A DNA stretch of 64,000 nucleotides from Gammaproteobacteria bacterium (GCA_016744995.1 JADGDG010000009.1:62001-126000), one strand, 5' to 3'; shown: positions 1 through 9,242, counted from the stretch's first letter. Numbers and translations: made by a program. The notes: generated by a model not told the origin, from the letters alone.

Positions 1-1
1 C

Positions 2-835
2 ATTGTAGATGATCCCTTTATATTTGGGCAAATTGCAGCGACCAATGCCATTAGTGATGTTTATGCCATGGGCGGTAAACCGCTGTTAGCTATTGCTATC
101 TTTGGCTGGCCTATTGATAAACTGCCTCCTGAAGTTGGGCAGCAAGTTATCGAGGGTGGACGCAAAGCCTGTCAGGATGCAGGAATTCCTCTGGCGGGTG
201 GTCATAGTATTGATTCTCCCGAGCCTATCTTTGGCCTGGCGGTAACAGGAATTGTTGATATTGATCAGCTCAAGCAGAATGATACCGCAAAGGCCGGGGA
301 TCACATCTATCTCACCAAGCCCCTTGGTATTGGCATACTCACTACAGCCCAAAAGAAGCACAAGCTTAAAGCTGAAGATTTAAGTGTCGCCACAGAAGCC
401 ATGTGCCAGTCAAATAAAATCGGTAGTCGTCTGGCCGCTATCCCAGGTGTTAATGCGCTTACGGATGTTACTGGATTTGGGCTGGCAGGGCACCTGCAGG
501 AAGTCTGTGCAGGCAGTCACCTGCATGCAGAAATCAATTTTAACAGCCTTCCCTTACTGCCTAATGTAAATGAATATCTGGATATGGGCTGCTCTCCTGG
601 CGGTACACAACGTAATTTTGACAGCCATGGAAAATCTTTTGGGGAAATGACACAACGGCAACGTGAAATTCTTTGTGATCCACAAACCAGTGGCGGTTTG
701 CTGGTAATGGTGAGTGACGAGAGTCAGGATGAGTTTCTAAAAATCACTCGTGATAATGGTCTGGATCTAAAACCTATCGGGCAAATGCTGGCAGCAAAAG
801 ATGATACTCAGGGTGTTCTTATCACTGTGATCTGA
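2..835 (+). CDS. selD: Selenide, water dikinase (SelD/SenC), 5' partial
   Basis: Makes selenophosphate from selenide and ATP, the activated selenium donor for selenocysteine, selenouridine and selenosugar synthesis. The frame is open from base 2, so the N-terminus, including the catalytic Cys/Sec region, lies outside the window. Visible family motifs are the [20 protein letters not shown] segment, [11 protein letters not shown], the [10 protein letters not shown] motif and a C-terminal [11 protein letters not shown] motif, so the AIRS-type N and C domains are otherwise intact. It converges on the SenB-like gene with 69 nt between them. Given that neighbour, it may act as SenC of a selenometabolite pathway rather than, or as well as, a general SelD. 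The sequence alone does not separate the two. Confidence 0.95.
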   Translation: MVDDPFIFGQIAATNAISDVYAMGGKPLLAIAIFGWPIDKLPPEVGQQVIEGGRKACQDAGIPLAGGHSIDSPEPIFGLAVTGIVDIDQLKQNDTAKAGDHIYLTKPLGIGILTTAQKKHKLKAEDLSVATEAMCQSNKIGSRLAAIPGVNALTDVTGFGLAGHLQEVCAGSHLHAEINFNSLPLLPNVNEYLDMGCSPGGTQRNFDSHGKSFGEMTQRQREILCDPQTSGGLLVMVSDESQDEFLKITRDNGLDLKPIGQMLAAKDDTQGVLITVI

Positions 836-904
836 CCCTGAATTTCAACTATGAACAGAGAATGCATGGAGTTGTAGCTTCAGATGTAAAACCAGCATCT
901 GGTA

Positions 905-1876
905 TTATTGCAACTCCATAAAGGTCAACAATTCTTGCCACTGCTGACCTTCCATTTCAGGAAGAAATAACCTCGCTCTCTGATCCCCCTGTTGCCTGAG
1001 CAAGCTGATAAAATCGGGGTCAGTTTCGGCTTTAAGCAGTAATTCACGCAAGGCATTTGTATCCTGTACCGGATAGTAGCCGGAAAAGTCATCCCCCAGC
1101 AAACCAACAGAGCCGACAATATCTGAAGCGATTACAGGCAATCCTGCCACTGTTGCTTCTGAAATAACATTGGCACCACCTTCCATAACAGAAGACAGCA
1201 CCATTAAATGACAACGTGCATAGGCTTGTCGGATCTGCCAATGTTTTACCTCATCAAACCAGTGATAACGAGGGTTAATACGCATTTCTTCCCGTGCTTT
1301 TTCAGCCCATTCCTCATTATGTGCCTTGCCATAATGCCTGATCCGGATACGACTTGATTCAGGTAGCTCACGCACAGCATAGGCGGCTCGTAGAGGATCT
1401 TTTTCCTCACGTAAATGACCAACAACACAAATATCAAAGCTTTTTTGACTGCGTTTATTATTTTGTTTCATGCTAAAGGGCAGGGGGATGGCAGATTGAT
1501 AAACGACATGAACCTTGTGTCGGGCCTCTTTGGGTAATGCCAGATAAGCCTTGTCATGCAAAACGACCAGTTGATCGGCGGCCTTGATTGATGCCAGTGT
1601 TGGCTCTGGATGACTATGGATAAAATGGTATAGATCTGTCCCTGTCATGGCAACAATCAATGGTTTTTGTGGCTGTTTTTCTTTAAAGCGACTAATGGTA
1701 TCAGCACTACGCCATGCATGCAGGGCGATCATCAAGTCACAGGGTGTTTCATCCCACTGTACTGAGATAGTGATCTGATGTCCTAATTGCTGTAGAAAAA
1801 AAGCCCAACGTTGTGCTGTTGCACGATTGCCCGACAAAGATTTTTGTTTTGCCGGGGTAATAATAACTATTTTCAT
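905..1876 (-). CDS. senB: SenB-type selenosugar synthase (TIGR04348-like glycosyltransferase)
   Basis: A 323-residue GT4-fold glycosyltransferase. It carries the features I associate with the TIGR04348 family, now known as SenB: an N-terminal ITPAKQKSLSGNRATAQRW motif, ALHAWRSA near residue 52, MTGTDLYHFI near 87, and the C-terminal EGGANVISEA nucleotide-sugar signature near 233. SenB joins selenophosphate with a UDP-sugar to give a selenosugar, the selenium donor for C-Se bond formation. It lies next to a selD-type gene, the usual SenB partner, and is divergent from a putative selenate transporter. The start ATG is preceded by an AT-rich promoter region shared with that transporter. A generic glycosyltransferase is the alternative, but the neighbours favour SenB. 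Confidence 0.85.
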   Translation of the reverse strand: MKIVIITPAKQKSLSGNRATAQRWAFFLQQLGHQITISVQWDETPCDLMIALHAWRSADTISRFKEKQPQKPLIVAMTGTDLYHFIHSHPEPTLASIKAADQLVVLHDKAYLALPKEARHKVHVVYQSAIPLPFSMKQNNKRSQKSFDICVVGHLREEKDPLRAAYAVRELPESSRIRIRHYGKAHNEEWAEKAREEMRINPRYHWFDEVKHWQIRQAYARCHLMVLSSVMEGGANVISEATVAGLPVIASDIVGSVGLLGDDFSGYYPVQDTNALRELLLKAETDPDFISLLRQQGDQRARLFLPEMEGQQWQELLTFMELQ

Positions 1877-1916
1877 TATTTTAGTGCCTGAAAAAGAATA
1901 ATTTGAATTAGAGTAT

Positions 1917-1940
1917 AATATATGTTTTCATGAATATAAT
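1917..1940. promoter_or_regulatory. Candidate operator between senB and the transporter
   Basis: AT-rich imperfect dyad beginning AATATATGTT and ending TGAATATAAT, in the divergent intergenic region. The first ten bases match the start of a similar dyad at 37687, upstream of the second arsR-like gene. It could be a binding site for one of the two ArsR proteins in this window, but AT-rich dyads arise easily by chance. Confidence 0.25.
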
Positions 1941-2049
1941 AAATAGAATCATGGGCATAGCTGAAAAATAGAAGGTCAATAGTACAATAAGCAGTATTTG
2001 TCAACTTAACTTTATTGATATAGATTAAAGAATTGTTAAATAGCTTTGC

Positions 2050-2099
2050 TTAAAATACAAAAAAAAAACCAAAAAAACCAAAAAACTAAAAAACCAAAG
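2050..2099 (+). other. A-rich low-complexity leader
   Basis: Runs of A interrupted by CC, as AAAAAACC-like units, directly upstream of the transporter binding-protein gene. It would give an unstructured, purine-rich 5' leader. No SD is stronger than AAAGGATT just before the ATG. I see no riboswitch-like fold. Confidence 0.5.
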
Positions 2100-2106
2100 G
2101 ATTATT

Positions 2107-2979
2107 ATGAAATTTAAAGTATTTCTAAGCGTATTATTCTCAACTCTTATTCTTTTCTCAAACATGAGTTTATCTGCCTCTCCAAATACACTGGTTTTCT
2201 CCGCGATACCAGATCAGGATGAAACTCGTCTCAAACAGCGTTTTGGCGATATAGCTAAATATCTGGAGAAGCAGCTGGGTGTCCCTGTGAAATATGTTCC
2301 AGTAAAATCTTATGCGGCGGTTGTTACCGCTTTTCGTAATAATCAGATTCAACTTGCCTGGTTCGGCGGCTTGTCAGGTGTTCAGGCACGGCTCAAGGTT
2401 CCTGGCTCTCAGGCTATTGCACAAGGTGTTGAAGATCCAAAATTTCATACTTACATTATTGCCAATCACAGTACCGGGCTTAAAGCCAGTGATGAGTTCC
2501 CCAAAGGAGTTGCTGGAAAAACATTTACCTTTGGCTCTAAAGGTTCAACATCCGGTCGTTTAATGCCTCAGTACTATATTGAAAAAAACATGGGTGACAA
2601 GGTGGATAATGTCTTTAAACGTGTAGGATTCAGTGGTAACCACTCAAAGACTATTGCACTGGTACAGAGCGGAGCCTATGAAGTTGGTGCAGTTAACTTT
2701 AAGGTGTGGGAAAAAGAAGTGGAAGAAGGCAAAGTAGACACCAGTAAAGTTTCCCTTATCTGGAAAACACCTGCTTATCCTGATTATCAGTGGACTATTC
2801 GTGGTGATGTTGACAAAGAATTTGGAGAAGGCTTTTCAAACAAGGTAAAAGCAGCCTTAATAGGTTTGAAAGATCCTGATCTGCTTGGACGCTTTCCCCG
2901 TTCTGGTTTTATTGAAGCCAAAAATTCGGATTTTGACCCTATTCTGGAGACAGCAAAAAGCATAGGAATAATTGATTGA
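2107..2979 (+). CDS. Putative selenate/selenite ABC transporter, periplasmic binding protein
   Basis: A 290-residue PhnD-like solute-binding protein with a signal peptide (about residues 1-24, ending at SLSAS). The sequence LVFSAIPDQDETRL, then VKYVPVKSYAAVVTAF and LAWFGGLSGVQAR, matches the subgroup annotated as putative selenate-binding proteins, which are commonly found beside selD. It would capture a selenium oxyanion, or a related anion, in the periplasm and pass it to the permease encoded two genes downstream. It overlaps the ATPase gene by 4 nt, so the three genes form one operon. Phosphonate or phosphite is the family's other substrate class. The selenium assignment rests on subgroup similarity and context. 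Confidence 0.82.
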   Translation: MKFKVFLSVLFSTLILFSNMSLSASPNTLVFSAIPDQDETRLKQRFGDIAKYLEKQLGVPVKYVPVKSYAAVVTAFRNNQIQLAWFGGLSGVQARLKVPGSQAIAQGVEDPKFHTYIIANHSTGLKASDEFPKGVAGKTFTFGSKGSTSGRLMPQYYIEKNMGDKVDNVFKRVGFSGNHSKTIALVQSGAYEVGAVNFKVWEKEVEEGKVDTSKVSLIWKTPAYPDYQWTIRGDVDKEFGEGFSNKVKAALIGLKDPDLLGRFPRSGFIEAKNSDFDPILETAKSIGIID

Positions 2980-3620
2980 TACAGCTACAGTCCGAAAGCG
3001 CCAGCTATCATGGAGTAAAAACACTCCATGATATTGATTTACTGGTATCCAAAGGTGAAAAACTGGCACTTGTCGGGCAGAGCGGTTCGGGCAAATCAAC
3101 CTTGATCAAGCTTATTTATGAGCACTATCCTGTGAATACCGCATTGGTGCCACAGGACTACGGACTGGTCAATAATCTTTCCGTCTATCACAATGTTTAT
3201 ATTGGTCGTCTGGAGCAACACACAACCTTTTATAATCTTGTTAACCTGATCCGCCCCAAATCTGAACAGGTTGAAATAGTGCGTGCCATCCTTGTTGGCC
3301 TGCAACTTGAAGACTACCTGTTTCGTCCTGTCGGGCGCTTGTCTGGAGGACAAAAACAGCGTGTTGCCGTGGCACGTAGCCTGTTTCAACAAGGGCATCT
3401 TTTATTGGCTGATGAACCCGTGTCATCAGTTGATGAACAACAGTCCAGGGTCGTGCTGAAACAAATGTTAAATGGCTTCTCAACCATAGTACTGGCACTG
3501 CATGATATCCAGTTAGCATTGGCATTCTGCGATCGTATTATCGGCCTGGAAAATGGTAGAATTGTCCTTGATAGCCCTGCCGATGAATTGACGGAAAAAG
3601 ACCTATTGAGCCTGTATTAA
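2976..3620 (+). CDS. ABC transporter ATP-binding protein (PhnC-like, selenium operon)
   Basis: A 214-residue ATPase subunit that powers the import complex. It has Walker A GQSGSGKST near residue 36, the ABC signature LSGGQKQRVAVARS near 122, Walker B LLADEP near 145 and the switch His in ALHD. The start is an unusual TTG whose bases overlap the stop of the binding-protein gene (TTGA), with AGGA about ten bases upstream; no ATG is available nearby, so translation is probably coupled. At 214 residues it is shorter than typical PhnC (about 250). Confidence 0.88.
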   Translation: MIQLQSESASYHGVKTLHDIDLLVSKGEKLALVGQSGSGKSTLIKLIYEHYPVNTALVPQDYGLVNNLSVYHNVYIGRLEQHTTFYNLVNLIRPKSEQVEIVRAILVGLQLEDYLFRPVGRLSGGQKQRVAVARSLFQQGHLLLADEPVSSVDEQQSRVVLKQMLNGFSTIVLALHDIQLALAFCDRIIGLENGRIVLDSPADELTEKDLLSLY

Positions 3621-3629
3621 TTGATTCCA

Positions 3630-5141
3630 ATGATTAGCGTTTACAAGCATTCACCCGCATGGAATGTCAGTTGGCTGTTTGTCTTTCTGGCAGGCTTCAG
3701 CCTGTTCTTTGCCGATATTGAAGTTATCAGTCTGGAACCCTGGGAAGAACTAAAAAGACTTTTTATGGGCCTGCTGGCACCTGACTGGTCTAACCTTTCA
3801 GAAATTGGTGAAGCCTTTCTGCAAACCCTGGCATTTGCCATTTTAGGTGTCGCTGGCGGCAGTGTTATCGGTTTTCTTCTGGCACAGATTTTCCACTGGC
3901 GCTGGATACAGGTTAGTTGTGCTTTTATTCGCGCCATCCATGAACTGTTCTGGGCACTGATCTTTTTACAAATCTTTGGCTTGCATCCTTTGACCGGCTT
4001 GTTGGCCATCGGGCTGCCCTATGCCGCCACCTTTGCTAAAGTGTATGCCGAAATTCTGGAAGAGGGCGATAGATCAGCCTTGCAGGCGGTTAGCCTCGAT
4101 GCTTCGAGGATCTCCACCTTTTTCTATGCCCGCCTGCCCGATTTGTGGGAACATTTTAAAACCTACACCTCCTATCGGCTGGAATGCGGTTTGCGATCCA
4201 GTGCCATACTTGGTTTTGTTGGCCTGCCAACGCTGGGATATACACTCAGCTCTGCCTTTATGGAAGGTCACTATTCCGTTGTCTGGGCGCTACTGTTATT
4301 GTTTTACCTGTTAATTGCCACCATTCGCTACTGGGTTCGTCCCGCATTACTGCCGGTTTATATTATTGCGGCACCCTTTATTGTCGCCAATGACAGTACA
4401 ATATCTTTTGACAATGTGCAGCGCTTTTTTACCGAAGATATTATTCCTGCACCGATAATGCGTGGTGAAAGTCTATCGGAATCATGGCAGTGGTTAAGTG
4501 ATTTGCTGATTCATCAGGCATTACCGGGTATTGCCAACACAGTGGTTTTAACCCAGATAGCACTGGTTGCATCTGGTATTCTTACCCTGGTATTTTTCCC
4601 ACTCATATCAACACACTTTTTTAAACCTGCCGGACGTACTATCGGGCATGTACTGCTGGTGATCCTGCGTACAACGCCTGAATATATACTGGCTTATATC
4701 CTGCTTCAGTTGTGGGGGCCTTCCATGCTTCCTGCCATCGTTGCTCTGGCTCTGCATAATGGGGCCATTATTGGTCATCTGATTGGTCGCTATAGTCTTG
4801 AAATTAAATTAAGAGCAGATGCCAGCAGAGGACTGAACCGCTATTTTTATGAACTATTGCCACGCTTATATGGGCAGTTTCTGGCATTTCTATTCTATCG
4901 CTGGGAAATTATTATGCGAGAATCAGCCATACTGGGGATCCTTGGTATTGCCACATTAGGCTTTTATATTGATAGCTCAATACAGGAATTACATTTTGAC
5001 AAGGCGATGATTCTGATTTTTATTACCGCCTTGCTAAATGTATTAGTAGATGCTTTATCACGTTATCTGCGAGCAAAGCTCAGGCTAAAAACCAATGTCG
5101 ATTGCCGTGCCACTAATGACTATTGTACTGCCAGGGAATAA
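3630..5141 (+). CDS. ABC transporter permease, two fused PhnE-like domains
   Basis: About 503 residues with two tandem binding-protein-dependent permease domains (roughly 55-240 and 290-490). Each ends in an EAA-type loop (LEEGDRSALQAVSLDASRIS and LRADASRGLNRYFYELLP) followed by RESAILGILG- or RSSAILGFVG-like helices. One polypeptide therefore replaces the usual homodimer of PhnE-type permeases. An in-frame TTG at 3621 directly after the preceding stop is an alternative start; ATG 3630 is preferred, and neither has a clear SD. It completes the putative selenate importer with the two upstream genes. Confidence 0.85.
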   Translation: MISVYKHSPAWNVSWLFVFLAGFSLFFADIEVISLEPWEELKRLFMGLLAPDWSNLSEIGEAFLQTLAFAILGVAGGSVIGFLLAQIFHWRWIQVSCAFIRAIHELFWALIFLQIFGLHPLTGLLAIGLPYAATFAKVYAEILEEGDRSALQAVSLDASRISTFFYARLPDLWEHFKTYTSYRLECGLRSSAILGFVGLPTLGYTLSSAFMEGHYSVVWALLLLFYLLIATIRYWVRPALLPVYIIAAPFIVANDSTISFDNVQRFFTEDIIPAPIMRGESLSESWQWLSDLLIHQALPGIANTVVLTQIALVASGILTLVFFPLISTHFFKPAGRTIGHVLLVILRTTPEYILAYILLQLWGPSMLPAIVALALHNGAIIGHLIGRYSLEIKLRADASRGLNRYFYELLPRLYGQFLAFLFYRWEIIMRESAILGILGIATLGFYIDSSIQELHFDKAMILIFITALLNVLVDALSRYLRAKLRLKTNVDCRATNDYCTARE

Positions 5142-5212
5142 ACACAGAATATCAAATATCGACAACATATGGATAAAGGTATATATTGTTACTTTATTTT
5201 TCTTCTAAGTAA

Positions 5213-5228
5213 CTTGAATATATTCAAG
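5213..5228. promoter_or_regulatory. Perfect 16-nt palindrome, possible operator
   Basis: CTTGAATATATTCAAG is a perfect dyad 31 nt upstream of the lyase gene, at the head of the second half of the selenium cluster. Size and composition suit a small dimeric repressor such as ArsR. The core GAATATATTC recurs at 42359 without the same flanks, so chance is possible. Confidence 0.35.
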
Positions 5229-5258
5229 TTTGGCTGAGGGCTTCAGGGTAATAACCAT

Positions 5259-6449
5259 ATGACAGATTTCGATAAATTTCAGGACAGAAGCCTATCAGCA
5301 GCTGAAAAGTGGAATAAGGAAGATTGGCTGGAACATTTTGGTGATGATCAGCTGATACCTTTTTGGGTCGCAGATATGGAGTTCAAGGCACCTCCTGTTG
5401 TCTGTGAGCATCTGCTAAAGCGTGCTGAAAATGGTATTTTTGGCTATGAATACAGACGTGACAGCCTGACTGATGCCATTATTCACTGGTATGCCCACCG
5501 CCATCACTGGCAAATCAAACCCTCCGATCTTTGTTTCAGTAATAGTGTAATGAGTGCCATAAGCATTCTTATAAACCTGCACACTGAAAAAGGTGACGGT
5601 ATTATTGTTCAGGCTCCTGTGTTTTTTGAATTCCGCCTGACAATTATGGACAATAAAAGAAAGGTAGTTCGAAATTCCCTCAAGCTGGTAGATAATTATT
5701 ATCAAATGGATTTTGACGATCTGGAAGAAAAGGCTGCCAATCCACGTACCAGGATGCTGATCCTGTGCAATCCTCATAATCCTGTTGGCCGGGTCTGGAA
5801 AAGGGAAGAGTTACAGCGTGTTGCTGAAATATGTATAAAGCATCAAGTGTTGATAATTGCCGATGAAATTCACTCAGATATTGTTTATCCGGGTCATCAG
5901 TATATTCCTTTTGCTTCCCTTTCAGAGGCAGCAGCGCAGCAATCCTTTAGTTGTATATCTCCAGCAAAAACCTTTAATATCGCCTCGGTCACAGATGCTA
6001 TGATTGTTATTGGCAATGAACAGTACCGTCAACAGTATAAAGATTTTGCTAGCCGTTACCTGTTCCATAAAAACAATGCTTTTAACACCATCGCTATGGA
6101 AACAGCTTATAGCAAGGGTGGCGAATGGTTGGATGAGCTGCTGGTCTATTTACAGGCAAACCTGGATTATCTTGAAAACTACCTGAAAGAATATATTCCA
6201 AAAGTAAAACTAATTAAAACTGAAGGGACTTTTCTGGCCTGGCTGGATTTCAGGGAACTGGGGATTGAAACCAAGGCACTGGAGAAATTTATTGCCCAGG
6301 AGGCACGCATTGCTATTAATCCCGGTTACTGGTTTGGACGACAGGGTGCGGGTTTTGCCCGCATGACTATTGCCTGTCCTCGCTCCATGTTGAAAGAGGG
6401 ATTATCAAGGCTGGAAAAGGCAATTAATGGGCTGGAAGGTAATGGATGA
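5259..6449 (+). CDS. MalY/PatB-type PLP C-S (C-Se) lyase
   Basis: A 396-residue fold-type I PLP enzyme. It shows the N-terminal LIPFWVADMEFKAPP and FGYEYRR signatures of the MalY/PatB subgroup, the CNPHNPVGRVW motif near 171, IIADEIHSDIVY near 199 and the PLP lysine in ISPAKTFN near 234. Enzymes of this class cleave cysteine conjugates by beta-elimination to a thiol or selenol, pyruvate and ammonia. In ovothiol synthesis a PLP lyase (OvoB) cleaves the histidyl-cysteine sulfoxide. With a SenA-like synthase and an OvoA-type methyltransferase nearby, this gene is the best candidate for the equivalent C-Se or C-S cleavage step. Cystathionine beta-lyase is the alternative function. It overlaps the next gene, suggesting an operon. 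Confidence 0.8.
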   Translation: MTDFDKFQDRSLSAAEKWNKEDWLEHFGDDQLIPFWVADMEFKAPPVVCEHLLKRAENGIFGYEYRRDSLTDAIIHWYAHRHHWQIKPSDLCFSNSVMSAISILINLHTEKGDGIIVQAPVFFEFRLTIMDNKRKVVRNSLKLVDNYYQMDFDDLEEKAANPRTRMLILCNPHNPVGRVWKREELQRVAEICIKHQVLIIADEIHSDIVYPGHQYIPFASLSEAAAQQSFSCISPAKTFNIASVTDAMIVIGNEQYRQQYKDFASRYLFHKNNAFNTIAMETAYSKGGEWLDELLVYLQANLDYLENYLKEYIPKVKLIKTEGTFLAWLDFRELGIETKALEKFIAQEARIAINPGYWFGRQGAGFARMTIACPRSMLKEGLSRLEKAINGLEGNG

Positions 6450-7197
6450 CCTGTCGTTATATGCGATATTTTTTGTCACTATAGGTCTGAATTATTTTTT
6501 TGCACTTTCTGGTAAAGGTGCTGCTGCTTTTCAGATGCCTGTTTTTGTCTGGCTGGGTATGCCAATCAATAGTGCCAAATCAGTGGCACTACTTGCCAAC
6601 ACCATCAGCTTGAGTGCAGCGACTTTTGATAATTTTCGCTCCAGGCGTCTGGATCTTAAACTGGGTCTGCCGATTATTATTGGTTCATTTTTATTCGCCC
6701 CGGTTGGTGCTTATATATCCACCTTTATTGAAAGAGATGTGGTTATGTGGATGTTTGCTATTTTCCTTATTTATGCAGGAATTTCGGCACTCATACCTAA
6801 AAAAGCTGCTGCAAAAAGCTGTCACGAGCGACAGCCAAAGATTGTTTATCTATCACTGATCGGAGCCATTGCAGGACTGGTTTCCGGATTATTGGCTGTA
6901 GGTGGAGGCGGGATCATTTCAGCACTGATGCTGCTAATGGGATGCCAGGCAAAAAAGATCAGCATGATCACGGCTCTGGCTGTTCCTTTTTCCTCCTTTT
7001 CCGGTTTTGTTACATATGCTGCTGGCGGACATATTTCCTGGGCTGTTCTTGGCACAGTTGCAACAGCGGCGTTACTTGGCGGTTATCTGGGAAATAAAAC
7101 AGCCCATTCCATACTGCCTGATAAGGTTATCAAATATGCCATTGGCATTTTATCTCTTGTATTTGCGCTTAAAATTATCTTTGACCTGATGAGCTAG
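6427..7197 (+). CDS. TauE/SafE family permease
   Basis: About 256 residues and eight predicted membrane helices in two similar halves. The halves carry family-type motifs: GKGAAAFQMPVFVWLGMP in the N-half and SGLLAVGGGGIISALMLL in the C-half. Members export sulfite, sulfoacetate or other small sulfur anions. Its overlap with the lyase gene and position in a selenium/sulfur cluster suggest movement of a sulfur or selenium anion, possibly a by-product of the pathway. ATG 6427 has AAAAGG at good spacing; ATG 6442 is the alternative. Confidence 0.8.
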   Translation: MGWKVMDDLSLYAIFFVTIGLNYFFALSGKGAAAFQMPVFVWLGMPINSAKSVALLANTISLSAATFDNFRSRRLDLKLGLPIIIGSFLFAPVGAYISTFIERDVVMWMFAIFLIYAGISALIPKKAAAKSCHERQPKIVYLSLIGAIAGLVSGLLAVGGGGIISALMLLMGCQAKKISMITALAVPFSSFSGFVTYAAGGHISWAVLGTVATAALLGGYLGNKTAHSILPDKVIKYAIGILSLVFALKIIFDLMS

Positions 7198-7207
7198 ACA
7201 ATATTAT

Positions 7208-8041
7208 ATGACTAATAAGAAAAACACTCCAAGCAATATAGCCCGTGACTATAGTTTGTCCGAATTCATCTATTCATGTGGTTATAAGTTAAGACTTAAA
7301 TACGCCTCTTTTAAACAAGATGCCCTAAACTGGATTGCAGATAATTGTTCTAAGCTTCTAACGGCAGAAAAGCCTGAAATTCTAAGTCTTGGCTGCGGTA
7401 CAGGCCTATTCGACACAGCTTTGATAAAGATTATTCAGCAGCAAAAAAAACAATGGTCTTTCACTGGGCTGGACTTTAGCAAGACGGATCTTGAACTTTT
7501 TCATAAAAATCTTTCTGCTCTGGATGAAGAAACCCGCTCAAGAGTGACCCTGCAATATAAAAAATTTGAGCCATTAACCGATATGGGAGAACGTTATGAC
7601 CTTATCACCATGATTCATTTTTTGCATTCTTTTGAATATGTTCTGCCAATTATTCAAAATGCGCTTCGACATCTGTCACCTGATGGAAGGCTGCTTATTG
7701 TTCAGCACAATAAACAGGGAGTCTCAGAAATAAAAAATGAATTTCTGGATATATTGCCCAATCAGAAATTCCAGTGCAGTGATCATATCAAGGAACTATT
7801 GCACGCTGAAAATATTACTTTTACTACTCATACGATTGATGCTTCCTTTGACATTTCTATTATGCAGGAAATGTCATTAGATACACTACTTTTAATGTCC
7901 TTCTGCCTTGTTAATGATTTATCGAAGTTAAATACAAATCAACAAGAGCAAATACGCCAGGCTTTTTTATCTCATGCCGAAGAAATTGATGGGACAGTTG
8001 TTATTCGTGAGTCTATGGAAGCTATTGTTTGTCATGTGTAG
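7208..8041 (+). CDS. SAM methyltransferase, histamine-N-methyltransferase-like
   Basis: A 277-residue class I methyltransferase. Motif I is ILSLGCGTGLFDTA near residue 58, the acidic residue after strand 2 is in FTGLDFS near 92, and YDLITMIHFLHSFEYV follows near 131. The order and spacing of later segments (RLLIVQHNK, a terminal VVIRESMEAIVCHV strand) recall histamine N-methyltransferase, which acts on an imidazole substrate. It lies 11 nt after the TauE gene, in the same run as the putative C-Se lyase and upstream of the SenA-like gene. I infer methylation of a histidine-derived intermediate, for example its alpha-amino or imidazole nitrogen. The substrate cannot be read from the sequence. 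Confidence 0.7.
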   Translation: MTNKKNTPSNIARDYSLSEFIYSCGYKLRLKYASFKQDALNWIADNCSKLLTAEKPEILSLGCGTGLFDTALIKIIQQQKKQWSFTGLDFSKTDLELFHKNLSALDEETRSRVTLQYKKFEPLTDMGERYDLITMIHFLHSFEYVLPIIQNALRHLSPDGRLLIVQHNKQGVSEIKNEFLDILPNQKFQCSDHIKELLHAENITFTTHTIDASFDISIMQEMSLDTLLLMSFCLVNDLSKLNTNQQEQIRQAFLSHAEEIDGTVVIRESMEAIVCHV

Positions 8042-8288
8042 CCTTAAGTTACATTAATAGTACATTGTGATTCGTCCTTTCCATTCATAGAATAGAAATT
8101 GACACACTATTGACATTTGTTATTATTAAGTTATCATATTCGTATAAACACATATACTTTAAGCATAAATCTTAAGGAACTCTAATCAACAATAGTCCTA
8201 TAGCGCCACTGTCACCTACTATACCTTGTCCAATTGAGCTGTTTCAGAGTGATTAAATATTTTCAGAGTGATGACAGAGGTGAGTCTT

Positions 8289-9242
8289 ATGTTTAACAGA
8301 CTTGCGGACGTTGTAGTTTCTGATCTGTTAGGTTTACAGGCAGATACATCCGTTGCGGAAAGCCTTCATTTCTTTATCATGGATATCACCAAGATTTTTT
8401 TTATGCTGATAGTGGTGATTTATTTAATGGGGCTGTTCCGTTCATTTGTTTCGGCCGAAAAGGTCAGAAACTATGTACAGGGAAAGGCTGAGTGGGTAGC
8501 GCGCAGTCTGGCGATTCTGCTCGGAGCAGTGACGCCTTTCTGTTCCTGCTCATCAGTGCCTCTGTTTATAGGCTTTGTTGAAGCAGGGATCCCGCTGGGT
8601 GTCACCTTTTCTTTTTTGATTGCCAGTCCTATGATCAATGAGATCGCTGTGGTCATGCTCTTCGGTATTGTTGGCTGGAAAATAACTGCACTGTATATTT
8701 TTTCAGGCATGGTTGTCGCTTTTGTCGGAGGTATCATTATCCAGAAGTTTAAGCCCGAACGCTGGGTTGAAGATTATGTCTGGAAGATCCGCATGGGAGA
8801 AGCACAGACTCTGGAGCAAGATAATTCATTGCCAGCAAGACATCGCTATGCCCTGACAGAAGTTAAAACCATTGTTGGTCGCATTTGGAAGTGGGTGATC
8901 CTTGGTGTTGGTGCAGGCGCCTTGTTTCATGGATATTTTCCGCAGCAATGGGCATCAAATCTTGGGGATGCCAATAATTTTCTGGCAGTTCCCATGGCGG
9001 TAATTATGGGCGTACCGCTTTACTCAAATGCTGTTGGCGTAATTCCACTGGCAGAAGCCATGTTATTAAAAGGTGTCGCCATAGGCACAACACTGGCATT
9101 TATGATGAGTATTGCAGCCATTTCAGTTCCAGAACTGGTTATTTTGAGAAAGGTTATCAAATGGCAGGCTTTAGTCCTGTTTACAACTATTGTTACCCTG
9201 TCCATTATTCTCGTTGGCTGGTTTTTAAATAGCATTTTGTGA
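8289..9242 (+). CDS. ArsP-like permease (PF03773 family)
   Basis: About 317 residues with eight or more hydrophobic helices. It has the family's conserved GAVTPFCSCSSVPLFIGF segment, whose CSCSS cysteines are the metalloid-binding feature of ArsP-type permeases, and MGVPLYSNAVGVIPL in the second half. ArsP proteins export trivalent organoarsenicals. The start is placed at ATG 8289, preceded by GAGGTGAG; GTG 8268 and ATG 8271 are in frame but lack as good an SD. The next genes encode a small thioredoxin and an ArsR, a common grouping. Within a selenium cluster it could export an organoselenium or organoarsenic compound; that part is inference. Confidence 0.85.
   Translation: MFNRLADVVVSDLLGLQADTSVAESLHFFIMDITKIFFMLIVVIYLMGLFRSFVSAEKVRNYVQGKAEWVARSLAILLGAVTPFCSCSSVPLFIGFVEAGIPLGVTFSFLIASPMINEIAVVMLFGIVGWKITALYIFSGMVVAFVGGIIIQKFKPERWVEDYVWKIRMGEAQTLEQDNSLPARHRYALTEVKTIVGRIWKWVILGVGAGALFHGYFPQQWASNLGDANNFLAVPMAVIMGVPLYSNAVGVIPLAEAMLLKGVAIGTTLAFMMSIAAISVPELVILRKVIKWQALVLFTTIVTLSIILVGWFLNSIL

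Noticed and set aside
8242..8272. Direct repeat TTTCAGAGTGAT upstream of the ArsP-like permease
   Set aside because: Only two 12-nt copies 19 nt apart; could be a simple duplication and shows no dyad.
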